Assembly (NCBI RefSeq): GCF_932294415.1
Contig: NC_065536.1
Location: 13,857,974 to 13,921,973, forward strand
DNA length: 64,000 nucleotides
Direction of reading: 5' to 3'
Origin: Quercus robur
Lineage: Eukaryota; Streptophyta; Magnoliopsida; Fagales; Fagaceae
Position 1 is the first letter of the stretch. Each line of letters opens with the position of its first letter. Of this stretch, positions 1-12,684 are shown one piece after another. The position numbers and the translations under genes are program-made. Under the pieces are notes generated by a model. It was not told where the DNA came from. It did not search any database and saw only the letters and a program-made list of their open reading frames with translations.

Positions 1-91
1 AATAATAGTGAAGTAAATGTGGTTTAAAGTGTATCAAAATTGGAGAATTTCTTCCTAACAGATGGGAGGAAAAACTAAGCTTATTATAATA
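1..91 (+). repeat. 3' flank of an ESL gene, left copy of a duplicated spacer
   Basis: These 91 bases match 7652-7743, the sequence just after the stop codon of pseudogene A, almost base for base. By that alignment a plus-strand ESL stop codon should lie about 15 bases left of the window. The same flank, diverged and inverted, follows gene B at about 9480-9600. No gene lies in this stretch itself. Confidence 0.85.
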
Positions 92-3000
92 CTAGTCACA
101 GACCCGCGCATTGCGCTTGATAAATTTGTTTTTGATAGTGTTATTATTCTATATTATTAATTATTAATATTTTTCTATGCATTACTACTTAAGCTGCATT
201 ATATATGTATGATCAATATATTGTAGGATTCATGGTGATTGGAGGTTTTGGTGATGGAATTAATTGTGTATTATTAGAGATTAGTATTTGGAATAAAACG
301 TGGAAATTTTATTCGTTGGACATACTTGAAGAAACAATCCAACTTTTGAACTTGCAATTTAATGGATAATTCATAATCAACCGGTAGAAAATATGAACAA
401 CCTACACAACCAAAAGATAATATAAAATATATTTTAGCATAACCTTTTTCATTTTATTTATAATTGAGAGTTAGACATTCTTGAATAAGCAATCCAACTT
501 TAAAACATGCAAATTAATAGGTAACCTGTGAGCAATGGGTGGATAAAATAGTAATTAAGACGGTGATAGGTATCCACATCATTAAACACCAAGAACTGTT
601 TTTTTTTGGTAATGAATGAACACAAATACTCGCGTGCAAATACACACAATCAAAAAGATTTAATATTTTATGTTTTGGGGTGCATTGATTTTGCTGTCAT
701 CTATTTATAGTGTCTTCTTGGTTGTTAAGTAAGTTCATACAAGAAACATGAAGAGCATTTTTCTAAGACTATTTAAAGATTCCTGCCTTATGTAGTTCCA
801 TTATAAATGAAACTATCACAAGATAAGACCCAAACCAAATACTTAAACCAACCTCATTTTTTAGACCAACATCGTTTTTTTTTTTTTTTTTTTAATCTCT
901 CTTTGTTTTTGGTTTTAATCTCCCTTTGTTTGTACTCTTTCACTTTGTGTTAAAAGCTTCCACTGCCTATTTTAGCACTGCGCCGAATTCTCACCTACAT
1001 GCTCTATATGCCATCCTTTTTTCTTTTTTCTTTTTTCTTTTTTTTTTCCCTTCAACAATTCGAAATTTATGAGCCCAAGAAAGACAACTTGAGGACCCCT
1101 ATCTTTTGCACTATTTTATCCCCCTTAACTTTTATACTCTCCTAAGCTGCCCATTTCACTAATCGATGACATATATTCAATCTCATAGAGATTTAAGCTC
1201 TGATTTGTGTCTTTGAAACAATTCTAGAAGTAGTGGTATCTCTTCATTAAATGTTTTGTCTTAATTATAGAAAGCCATTTGATTACACCCACCTAAAAAT
1301 CATTTCAAATAAGTGGTGGATAATATGAACAGCTTACACCACCAAAAATAATATGGGAACTATTTTAGTAAAACATTTCATTTTATTTACAACCGACATT
1401 TAATGATACCTAAAGAAATATTCCAGCTTTTGAACTTGCAATTTAATAGATAATCCGTGATAAATTGGTAGAAAAACTGAACATCCTACACAACCCAAAG
1501 ATAACATAAAAATTATTTTAGCATACCGAAAGATAATATAAAAATATGTTAGCATAACCTTTTCATTTTATTTATAATTGAGAGTTGGACATACTTGAAG
1601 AAACAACTCCATCTTTATTTACAATAGAATTTCCCAGCAAAGCAACTCATTCAACAATGTTCTATTTCTTTTGGATGATTCCTTTGGTTACATAAATTGT
1701 TCGGTTGAAAATGGAATTTCCTAGCAAAGCAACTCATTAAACAATACACTACAGAAAAGGAGAAGTAATATGTTTTGAGTATGTGCAACTGTATCAAGCC
1801 TAGATCGCTCATATATATGTTTTTTTATCCAAAATACTGCTACTTCTGCCTCCATAGTAGTAATAGCTTTGAATCTATCTATGACACTTGTGAATCACCA
1901 ATAAATAAATAAGAAAAAAAAAGTAATGCAAGAATGAATAAAAATGATACAAGAATTTAAATCATTTAACATATTTTTAGTGGACTTCCAAATACATGTG
2001 ACTGAATCTAATAGTGGAGAAGTTCTTGAGTAAATGCAGCTTATCTTATGAGAGTTTTCCATAGATGCCTTTATGCAATTTAGGTCTTCCCTCCAATTTC
2101 ATTAAAAATTTGCCATTAAAAATATATCATTCTCACATGAAAAAGATCTATAAAATTAATTAAAAATGTTTTTTTTATTAGTTAATTACATACTTTCAAC
2201 TTCAGATATTAAATGGGAAAGACGCATTGAAAATATGTGAAAGACATATTGCTCAATAAAGAACTAAAGATGTAATTTATAAAATGTTTGAACTAAAGAA
2301 CTAATTTGCTCGGCTTTTTTATTTTTTATTTTTATAACTAATTTGAACTAAAGAACTAATTTTTTGAAGTATGTAATTAACTAATTATCTAAAGGAGCAA
2401 AACATTTTACAATACGGCTTTCAAGTTAATTACATATTTAATGGGAAGTTGAAACTTGCAAGTAAGAACCACCTAGATTAATAGGATGCATAAAATGTTT
2501 ACTATAATGTTTTGCTCTTCTTGAAAGACGTATTTTAATAGGATGCATCAACTTCCCAGATGTATTTTAAGTTAATTACATATTTAATGGGAAGTTGAAA
2601 CTTGCAACGACATATTTTATAGACCCACCCAGATTTTTTACTATAATAACGGTTAATAAATTAGACCTACCCATATTTCTAGGATGAATAAAAGATGGCA
2701 TGTCATTATAATCCCATCTTGATACATCTTAGGTGGGAGAGAGAGATTTAAGCCTTCTAAATCTCGATTAAAAAAAATAATCTTAGCACAAAATAAAAGA
2801 CACTTGCACAATGACTTAAAATTGAAACCATGAATGTCAAACCATGTCTAAACCAAAGACCATGATAAACACAATTATGCAGAAAAATTACTATAGAAAA
2901 TTGAAACACCAAGAAAACAATTTGCTTTGATTCTAAAACCCAATCAACATGTTATACAATCATGATATTAAAGTAGGCTATGATACCAATTGTTGGAAAA

Positions 3001-4221
3001 GAATGGAAGCAAACACCACAACACTATACTAAGAAATCAAAGTCACACTAAGTCGTTGGAATCACATAGAATTAAAAACCCAACAATTTTCAAAAAACTC
3101 AAAATGAATAGACCCAAAAGAGGTAGAGCTCCAATTAAAAAACCTAGCAATCAAAAATTCAACACCCTAACAAAGAGGTGGTAAACAATCAGCCACACCA
3201 TAGCAGCCTTATAAATCTCAATTAAAAAACACAATCTTAGCACAAAATAAAAACGCTTGCACAATGACTTAAAATCAAAACCATGGATATCAAACCATGT
3301 CTAAACCAAAGACCATGATAAACACAATTATGCAGAAAAATTATTGTAGAAAATTGAAACATCAAGAAAACAATTTGCTTTGATTCTAAAACCCAATCAA
3401 CATATTATACAATCATGATATTGAAGTAGGCGCAGATACAAATTGTTGGAAAACAGCAGAAGCAAACACCATAGCACTACACTAAGAAATCAGAGTCATA
3501 CTAAGTCATTGGAATCACATCGAATTAAAAAAACCCAACAATAAAAAAAATAAAAAACTCAAAATGAACAGACCCAAAGAAGTAAAACTCCAATTAAAAA
3601 ACTCAGCAATCAAAAACTCAACACCCTATGAAAGAGGCAGTAAACAATCATCCACACCATAGCACGAAAAAGGCAGTAAAAAGAGAAAAAAAAAAATCAA
3701 GCAAAAGAATGGACCACAAAAGAAACTGGGATTTAGAGATACCTCAACCAAATCATCCCGCCTCTGTCAGTATTTATATAGTAGTGTGAGGAGAGGAAGA
3801 CAGGAAGGAAGGAAGACAAAGAGGCCACCGTTAGAAGGGAGAGAGGCTGGCGTGAATTAAATGTGAAACCGTAGAACAAAGTGGGGAAGGGGAAAGAACT
3901 AAAATGTGGGGAGAGGAAATTGAAACTATGCAGGAAAACAAAAAGTTGAAACGGTGAAAACAGAGGGTTTTAAAAGGTATCAGTTGAAAAGGCTTTGGGT
4001 TTGGACTTTATGGTGTAATTAAATGTATAAGAAGTGGGTTTTATGGTGAAAATAGGGCTGTAAAATATTTTATATTTATCAGTATTTTAAAATTGATAAG
4101 AACTATTTAAAGTTGTAAGAAAATTTTAGAAAAGATGATAGAAATGACATGGCTGTTGATGTGGCTCAATGTGAGCGTAGCAATATTAAATGCAATGCTT
4201 CAGCTTTTAGTAATATATAGA
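92..4221 (-). mobile_element. Non-autonomous Helitron, 4.1 kb
   Basis: Read on the minus strand, the element starts with TCTATATATTAC (4221 downward) and ends with a GC-rich hairpin (GCGCAATGCGC) about 10 bases before the terminal CTAG at 95-92. It lies between A and T without target duplication. These are the hallmarks of a Helitron. The empty site survives at 7740-7745 in the second copy of the spacer, so both ends are fixed to the base. No Rep or helicase coding was found, so it needs enzymes supplied by another element. Inside are AT-rich repeats, an internal 453-bp duplication and several shared blocks (about 348-486 and 1433-1610). Its first 200 bases match those of the Helitron at 48873-50566. 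Confidence 0.9.
2758..3667. repeat. Tandem duplication inside the Helitron, period about 453 bp
   Basis: About 2758-3210 and 3211-3667 are two head-to-tail copies, beginning AAATCTCGATTAAA and AAATCTCAATTAAA. Copies differ by scattered substitutions and small indels. The open frame at 2990-3184 lies in it and has no family resemblance, so it is not called a gene. Confidence 0.85.
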
Positions 4222-4944
4222 TTTGGAAGAAATCAGTTTAAAATTCTAGTTTGAGCAATTATATATCCATCATTTGGCATTTGTGAAATTTATAGAGAGG
4301 ACAATTTTTGTTGTTGCAACTTTATAACCATCATAACAAATGCCATTGCTGACAATAGTACAATCCTCGCCAACTCATTGTCACATTTTTATGGATTTTG
4401 ATTCTCACACATCAACTAATTCTCATCTCTTTTTTCACGTGTTAAGAAATGTAAATGTTCCTGCATCAATTGTGGATATGTGTGTGAAATAGTGGATGTG
4501 AAAAAGTATGAGAAAGAATTTGTACAACTTTGTAATAGTCCTTCCATACCATCTCTCTCCATTTCTCTTGGAATATGATAAAACTATTTTTATGTGTCAT
4601 GAGAGAGAGATAAAGCATGGTATGGGGTTTGTTTGTTTGCTTTTTTTTTTTGAGTGAAAGAGAAAGGCCTGGTTGGAGAATGACGGCTGAAACAGATGGC
4701 ATTTATTAGTGTGAGACTTTCATATCATATTCATATGCTAATATGCTATGCTTGTGGTTATGGCTTCTCTTGTACAAGTGCAAGTACTTGTTGAAGTGGT
4801 TAACAGGTTAAGGTTCTCTTTCAAAAGGAAAACAATGCCATCAGACCCAATAATTCAATTCAGAGGATGTTGATTTTCATTCCATGAAAAGCCTAGAGGC
4901 TAATCAAGGGTGAGTTGTTGCCTTGTATAACTTGTTTGCGACAA
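4222..4944 (+). repeat. Duplicated spacer, left copy (continues 1-91)
   Basis: This matches 7744-8489 with small differences. Its left part (4222-4450) is ESL 3' flank. A reversed, diverged match lies after gene C at about 17930-18010. Its right part is the start and promoter side of an ESL gene on the opposite strand. The match to the right copy ends at 4944, and just beyond it lies the end of intron 6 of pseudogene A. Confidence 0.85.
4519..4569 (-). pseudogene. Relic of an ESL exon 1 (minus strand), left copy
   Basis: On the minus strand this reads as the start of a B-like transporter: it matches 15314-15364, which holds the start codon and first residues of gene B ([12 protein letters not shown]), with one three-base gap. 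The reading frame stops matching after roughly 15 residues and no exon 2 follows on the minus strand. Sequence to the right (4640-4944) resembles the leader and upstream region of genes B and C. It is a gene start cut off from its body, not a working gene. Confidence 0.75.
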
Positions 4945-5025
4945 CTTGTCATATACTTATCTTCTTTTTTCTTTTCTTTTTTTTGATAACAGTTGTCATA
5001 TACTTGTCTTTTGTTATGTGTGCAG

Positions 5026-7635
5026 TTGATTTTATGTTCCGGCCTTTCACTAATGTTTTTCATTGGAAATGCTGTTAACTGGCACACCTTGGCTTTAATT
5101 GGTATAAATCTTTCTCGACATAAATTTAATATACAATAACTTCTTAAAAGATAAGTTCTATTCTAATGGAATTTGTTATTTTCAGGTGCCACTCCATCTC
5201 TGTTACAACTTGTGGGATTATTCTTTGTTCTAGAGTCTCCTAGATGACTCGTGAGAAACATTATGCTTGTGTGAAGAAATAGAATAGAATGCATGCTTTT
5301 AAAATGGTTTTCATGGCTTCTTCAACTTGTTAGAACAATGTTAAGTGACTAAATTCACTCTTTCCTATCAGTTTCAGCTTTTGGGATGCTTTCAGGACAA
5401 AGCACATCAAAACTTTTATTTAGTTTTTTCTGTAAAGAAAAAGTGACCAACCATTAGAGTGCTGAAGTGATGAGTACAACTTCTCTGCAGGAAAAACTTG
5501 GTAAAGAAAAAGAGCTTCAAGCTTCGTTACAGCTTCTTAGTGGATATTTCCCAAGAAGCAGTAGAGATCGTGGTAACCTTCCAACTACATGATTTTATGA
5601 AGGTGTACCTATGTTATAACCTTAACTCGGGGAAAACATTTCTTATTTGTAATGTTTATCAACTTCTTGCCTTCCCATAGGATTATACAGAAAACTTTCA
5701 ACTTTAACAGCACTCAAAATCTAGCATTCTAGACTTATTCCAGAAGAGATATGTTCATTCCCTCATTGTAAGCCTCACACATTGTGGAACCTTTATGTTT
5801 CATAGCTTGTCCAATCTTTTTATATGTTTTATTTAAATTTGTTTAGGTTGGACTTGGGTTGATGGCATTGCAACAATTTGGAGGGGCCACCACAATTGCA
5901 TATTATGCAAGCTTTATATTTGTAAATGCTGGTAAATTAATAGAATTAAGAAATGTTTTCATGTAAAAAAATGCTAATATTAACAAATGAATAAATTATG
6001 ACTATTACCTATGGTTTATGGTAGGTTTTTCAAGCAGCATTGGGACTATATCAATGGCAATTATCCAGGTACTTGGCTAACCTTAAGTTTGAGTGGATAT
6101 AGGATTCTGCTTGATACATATAACAAACCATGTAAACAATCTTTTTATAGATTCCAGCTACTGCCTTTAGTGTAGTCTTGATAGATAAATCAGGAAGATG
6201 GCCACTTCTTATCGTGAGGACATCACAAAATCAACTTTAAGTTTATGGTGTATAGTTTAGTCCATTGCATTAAAGTTTGCTAACTCTTGCAGGTCTCTGC
6301 TGCTGGAATGTGCTTAAGTAGCTTCCTTGTAGGCTTGGCATTCTTCTTTTAGGTTTCTTTTGAAAATAAATTCAAAGCTTCTCTGTCTGTGGTTCTGATT
6401 TCCACCTAAATGAAGGATCTTTTGTCACGAGCAGGACCTCCATTGGTTGAAGGAGCTCACTCCCATCTTGGTGCTGATTGGGATCTTGGTAATAAAACAT
6501 AGCCTGAAATATCAATTTTGCCTTCTCCAGAGAAAACTAGACATTTCTAAATCTAATTTATCATATTACACTTCAATGATCAAATAGATTGGTGATGGTT
6601 GGATGTTTGAAGGGCCTATACTAATTGGAAATTCATGGCTTAGTTTTCAAGAAGCTCGCAACAATATTACTGCTAATTTTTATATTGGTAATGCTAATTG
6701 GTTCGTTGGCAATTACAAACTACCAAAACACGTGGTTCCCTTTCTCAAGAAAGGGAATATAAACTTCTTTGTTGAATATCTCAGATTCTTTACAATCAAT
6801 GCTTCAACTACAAATTAGAATTTGAAAGATTTTAGGGCCTTATGGTATTCTAAGCTTAAAACTTTGCTCTAATCTTCATGACTCAAAAGGCCTTTTTATC
6901 AGCTATTGCTGCAATTTATAATATGTTCAAACTATGCACTTTCTTATGTTTCTTATCCTATCAAATCCTTTAAAAGCAACAAAGGGGTGTTTAGTGTTCT
7001 TTTTTACTTCAATACTGGGATGAGGTTTTGCATACCAAATTTAGATGCCTGTGATTATCTAGCTAATGATCCATGCTGGCTGATTGTGTAACTTACTCAT
7101 TAGGCATGAGATGGTTACCTTGTGTTATAATGTCAGAGGTATGTCATTTATTGAATTATGAATTGATTTATTAATAGGAATTTTGCATAAACAGGCAGGG
7201 TTCGGCATGTATATAACTCTAATTCGAGGATGCATTTACATTTCAGATATTCCCCATAAATGTCAAGGGTACAGGTGGAAGCCTTGTGACTTGAGTCAAT
7301 TGCTTCTCTGATTGGATTGATTCATATTCTTTTAATTTTATGGTGGAATGGAGTACAGCAGGTAATTGTTTATACACTCACTTTGTTATGGAAATGATTT
7401 TTATACACTTCATTTTAAAAAAAAAAATTGTTACAATCACTTCCAATTTTATTAAAACTTTCCTCCTCTCTCTTCTCTAATCATATGTAAATATTTTTGC
7501 TACGCTACACCAGGAACATTTTTCTTCTACTCTGCTATTTGTGGCTTGATTGTTCTATTCATTGCGAAATTGGTACCAGAGACAAAGGGGCAAACTCTGG
7601 AAGAAATACAAGCATCAATGAACCATTTTCTCTAA
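5026..7635 (+). pseudogene. ESL sugar transporter pseudogene A (exons 7-18 only)
   Basis: This is the only ESL copy on the plus strand. Exons match the family template at 5026-5101, 5186-5250, 5491-5572, 5681-5767, 5847-5931, 6025-6068, 6151-6213, 6293-6352, 6435-6488, 7079-7138, 7247-7361 and 7514-7635. Exons 1-6 (the start and first four or so membrane helices) are absent. Damage seen: the Trp codon of PESPRWL in exon 8 is TGA; exon 9 lacks 11 bases, which shifts the frame; exon 10 contains TAA; exon 14 ends in TAG instead of CAG; the exon 16 acceptor AG reads TG; and exon 17 has TGA. Exon 18 still ends in [19 protein letters not shown] and TAA. It is most like genes B and C. It cannot make a transporter. 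Tail-to-tail orientation with B points to an inverted duplication. Confidence 0.95.
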
Positions 7636-7651
7636 TTAGAAAAGTTGGGAT

Positions 7652-8489
7652 GATAATGGTGAAGTAAATGTGGTTTAAAGTGTATCAAAATTGGAGAATT
7701 TCTTCCTAACAAATGGGAGGAAAAACTAAGCTTATTATAAATATTTGGAAGAAATTAATTTAAAATTCTAGTTTGAGCAATTATTTTTCCATCATTTGGC
7801 ATTTGTGAAATTTATAGAGAGGACAATTTTTGTAGTCGCAACTTTATAACCATCATAACAAATGTCATTGCTGACAATAGTACAATTCTCGCCAACTCAT
7901 TGTCACATTTTATGGGTTTTAATTCTCACACATCAATTAATTCTCATCTCTTTTTTCGCATGTTAAAAAATGAAGACATTCCTACATCAATTGTAGATAT
8001 GTCTGTGAAATAGTGGATGTGAACAAGTAAGATAAAGAATTTGTACAACTTTGTGGATAGTCCTTCCATAACATCTCTCTCCATTTCTCTTGGAAGATGA
8101 TAAAACTATTTTTAATGTGTCAAGAGAGAGGGATAACGCCTGGTTTGGGGTTTTGTTTGTTTGCTTTCTTCCTTCTTTTTTTTTTTTTTTTAGTGAAAGA
8201 GAAAGGCCTGGTTGGAGAATGACAACTGAAACAGATGGCATTTATTAGTGTGAGACTTTCATATCATATTCATATGCTAATATGCTATGCTTGTGCTTGT
8301 GCTTGTGGCTTCTCTTGTACAAGTACAAGTACTTGTTGAAGTGGTTAAAAGGTTAAGGTTCTCTTTCAAAAGGAAAACAATGCCATCGGACCCACTAATT
8401 CAATTAAGAGGATGTTGATTTTCATTCCATGAAAAGCCTTGAGGCTAATCAAGGGTGAGTTGCTGCCTTGTATAACTTGTCTGCGACAA
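7652..8489 (+). repeat. Duplicated spacer, right copy (empty Helitron site)
   Basis: This matches 1-91 joined directly to 4222-4944. The join at 7740-7745 reads through without the 4.1-kb Helitron, so this copy shows the site before insertion. After 8489 the match ends and a dispersed repeat begins. Confidence 0.88.
8041..8092 (-). pseudogene. Relic of an ESL exon 1 (minus strand), right copy
   Basis: This is the same exon 1 remnant as at 4519-4569, within the second copy of the spacer. On the minus strand it aligns with the start of gene B at 15314-15364. Further bases are lost compared with the left copy, and no downstream exons follow. Confidence 0.7.
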
Positions 8490-8499
8490 TTTTACTCAA

Positions 8500-9160
8500 A
8501 AGAAGCTTTGTCTTGTTTATAACTAAAAGCATTTCTGTTTTGTCTTGTCTATTTTTTCTTTTTATTTAGAAAAAGTTATAGAAGGAATTATATCTAGTTT
8601 TATTGTTAGAACTCGGGACGAAAATTATATAAAATGTTTCGAAGTAGGCTAATTAGGTTCTCTCATCTTATTTTCCTAAAAAAAAAAAAAAAAAAAAAAA
8701 AGAGGCCCTCTCACTTTATGTCATCGATTAAATTAAAGATTAAATTTCATTATTGTTTAGGCTCATTTTTTGCTCAAGTCACATTGCACAATTTTATTAG
8801 GTTAACGGTTAACCCATGCCACATCAGTATTGCTTTATATAAGCCAAAATAATGGGACTTGGATCAAATTCATATCAAGCTCAAAAGAGACCCACAGTTT
8901 ATACAACCATAAGGAATGGGCCCATTGATCCGCATCTTCTCTATATTGCATAACAGGTCCACGGACCACATAATTTCTTGTTATTCCTTGACTTCACAGA
9001 TTGGACCAATGACCTATATTTTCTCTTCAATATAAATTGGGCTCATGGCATATTTTTAATCTTCACTACACATAATGGACTTAAGGCCCAAATCTTGCTA
9101 ATTTGCAAATCGGGTTCATGACTCATGTCATTGTCAACATCACACAGTAGATTCATGATC
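8500..9160 (+). repeat. Dispersed repeat copy 1, downstream of gene B
   Basis: About 660 bases match 16240-16960 in the same orientation, with many shared short blocks such as TTTGTCTTGT, GACCTATATTTTC and GGGTTCATG. A further partial copy lies at about 15830-16018. The repeat is rich in GGCCCA motifs. No protein or terminal repeat was recognised, so its class is unknown. An A-tract of about 24 bases lies near 8679. Confidence 0.75.
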
Positions 9161-9620
9161 CGCATCTCTCTGTGACTGAGTGAAGTTCTTGATTCCTTCA
9201 TTACTGTTAGAACTCTCGTATATTTTATATGCAATTCGAAGAAATTTCTCCTAGGGTCTATAATTTGGCATAAAGAATCTATTACTTCTTGCATTCTTTT
9301 TGTCAATATTTTTAAATTCCAACCTTTGTATTCTATGACTACATGCTTGCATTCAGTTTATGGCACTAGTCCCCTAGGCCAATGTCACTGTATTCTTTAT
9401 GCTTGAATTTTAATCCTTGTATCCTTTCACACATACCAAAAGGGAAAGGGGGGTGGGGGAATTGATCATTCAAAACAAAAATTTAAACTGGTATCTTCCA
9501 AAAGTTTCAAATATTTATTTTTTCCTCCCATCTAATAGGAAGAACATACAAATTATAATACACTTTATGTGACAATGTGTTAATATAAGACTCATTTACT
9601 ACTGTTACTTGGACCTTATC
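9161..9620. other. 3' flank of gene B, no gene seen
   Basis: Bases 9480-9600 are an inverted, diverged match to the 3' flank at 1-91 and 7652-7743. The rest holds no recognisable gene or element. Confidence 0.6.
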
Positions 9621-12600
9621 TTATTGCAAATGGGTAATTGATGCTTGTATTTCCTCCAGAGCTCTCCCCTTAGTCTCTGGTACCAGTTTTGCAATGAACA
9701 AAACAGTCAAACCGCAAATGACCGCGTACATGAAAAATGTTCCTAATGTAGGGATGGCCAAAACATTCTCGTATAGTTACAAGAGACAAAGAGCAGGAAA
9801 CAGTTAAGTAAAATAGAAAGTGTCTTAAAAAGCCCATTCCATCAGGACCATCACAACATTGAAGTGTAAAAATAGTTACCTGGTTTACTCCATTCCATCA
9901 TAAAATTGAATGTGTATGTAACAATCCAAGAAGAGCCCCATTTCGTAGCAGTCACGAGGCTTCCAGCTGTACCCTTGACATTTATAGGGAATATCTGAAA
10001 TGGAAATTCATCCTTGAATTAAAGCGATAAAGCAGCTTGTTTATGCAAAATTCCTGTCAAGAAAATTTCAATAGGATTAAGAGTTCAATAAGTTACACAC
10101 CTCTGCCATTATAACCCATGGTAATCCTGACATGCCTAATGTGAAAAAGACACTTTCCCCCTGCATGGATTATTAGCCTAACCAGTCAAAATAGTGCATA
10201 TCAATTTGATGTACCGGTAGGTAAACTGCAGTCCAGAATTTAAGTAAAAAAGAACAGTTACACCCCTTTGTTGCTTTTAAGGATTGGGAAGGCAAAGAGG
10301 CATAAACAACGCCAAGTTGTGGTGATAATATATTTGGAGCAATTGGTGATAAGAAGGCTTTGAGTTCTAAAGATTACAGAATGTAGTGCAACCTTCAATT
10401 GTCCCACATTCTAAATTCTAGTTTCGTCATAAAAAGGATAAAATGTGAGAAAGGGAACAGTGTCTTTTGTGTTTGTATTAGGACTGTGCCAATTAGCAAT
10501 AGCACCAAAAAACAATGGAGTGATCTCCTTCCAAACTAAACTCAGAACTACAAGTACCAATAACCCTTCAAACAACCTACAATCTCTGACATTCTAATTG
10601 ATCATTGAAGCATAAGTGAGATGGAATGTGTGAAATTAAACTTAGAAACCTTTTTTTTTTCATTGAAAAGAAGGGGGGAAATCAAGATTTTGCTAAATTG
10701 TATTACCAGCATCCCAATTAGTGCCAAAATGGGAGTGAGCTCCTTCAACTGATTGAGGTCCTGCTCATAATAAAAGCTTCAAAGCAATGATCATTCATAT
10801 AAGCTGAAAACAGAACCGTGGATAGATAAGCTCTAAATTTATTTATTTTTGCTAGAAACCTGAAAGCAGAATGCCAAGCCTAAAAGCAAGCGACTCAAGA
10901 ACATTCCACCAGCAGAGACCTGCAAGAATTGGTATTCTTCATTGTTATCAACTCATCAATGACAACAAAATAGAATTAAAAGCTGAGTCTTTGTCATGCT
11001 CACCATAAGAAGTGGTCGTCTTCCTGATTTATCTGTCAAGATTACACTCACAATACCTGCTGGAATCTGCAAAAGAATGGTTGCATATTTGGGAAATGTA
11101 TCAAGAAGAACCCCGCATTTACTCGCAATTATAATCAACCAATTACCTTCACAAGGGCCAGCAATGAAGTCCCAATACTTTTTGAAAAACCTACAATAAA
11201 CCAGATTTCAGAATACTTCTCCCACCCCCAGAGTCAAATATATATTATCATACAGGAAACAGTTCTTGAAGCAGTAAGTTTACCAGCATCTACAAATATA
11301 GAACCTGCATAATAACCAAGTGCATTGGGCCCTCCAAATTGTTGCAGTAACATCAACCCAAGTCCAACCTAAACTAAATTTAAATAAAATATGTTACTTA
11401 AACGATTGGACAAGCCACAGAAAGCGAAGTGACAATGATTGAGGCTTACAATCAGTGACCGAGAATATCTGTGCTGGAATAAGTCCAAAATTCTTGTTTT
11501 TGAGTGTCGTTCAAAGGTTTCTGTATAATGCTGTGAAAAGGGAGCACATGTGAATTTTGAATTTTTCTTGTTATTGTGCCTTAAAGGTCAATAGCACATA
11601 AGAAAATTTTTCTTTAAGATTAGGTTACATAATAGAATCACTTTCATAAAGGCACAAAATTGAAAGGTTACTTTGATATCAGCCACTTCTTGAGATATAT
11701 CAGAATTCTTCCCCCTAAGACACTGTAGAGCTGCTTGAAGCTCTATTTCTTTGCCAATTTTTGCCTGCAGCAGAACTCATATTCATCATTTTGCATTCTA
11801 ATGTAACACACTTTTATATAAAGAATAAACCTCAAAAGAGAAAAAGAAATTAGTAGTCTTTTGATGTTTTCTCTTGAAAGCACACTTTGGGAAGCCCACA
11901 AAACATGTTTAAAGCATAAATCGTCTTCTTTTTAGTCACAAAATTAAAACAACATATAAATTACATTCCCATCAAGATATTTGGACCCACCAGCCATCTA
12001 GGAGACTCTGGAACGAAGAATAATCCCATTAGTTGTACAAGACATGGAGTAGTACCTGAAAATAAAACCAATTTTATTGTTTTAAGAGATTTCCCTTCAG
12101 ATCAAATAATTTAGTGACTAGTGAAGGACCAAGAAACAAGTTACCTATTAATGCTAGGGTACGCCAGGTAATGATATTTCCGATGAAATACATTAGTGAA
12201 ACACCACAAGCTAGGAGCAACTGCGCTCTTGACAAAGCATTGGTATGTTAACAATGAGTTGGAGATTGGTTTAAAGCCACAATGATTTCATTATACCTCG
12301 TTAGCTGATGCAAATGGTCCCCTAAGATTTTTAGGTGTTACTTCTGCAATGTATACAGGTACCTGTTTGGTATAAGAACTTGAGCATTATTTTGTGTCTT
12401 TTAAATAGATACATCAAATGTTAACACAGATAAATTACCACATAGCAAAAAATTCCAATGCCAATTCCCAATGAAAGTCTCCCAAGATCGAGCCACCAAA
12501 TGTTCTATAACAAACAGTGAACTCCATTAGTGATTGAAATCCAGCAGAGAAAATGTAGAATGAGTGATTCCCTTGACTTGATTCATGTTGATTTCGAATA

Positions 12601-12652
12601 ATATCTTGGCCCTTCCACAACTTCCATGAAAATAACAAATGGAAGTAACTTG

Positions 12653-12684
<32 letters not shown>

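Noticed and set aside
6603-7091. Two open frames of 71 and 61 codons on the plus strand
   Set aside because: They lie in intron 15 of pseudogene A, have no family motif, and match intron sequence of gene C.
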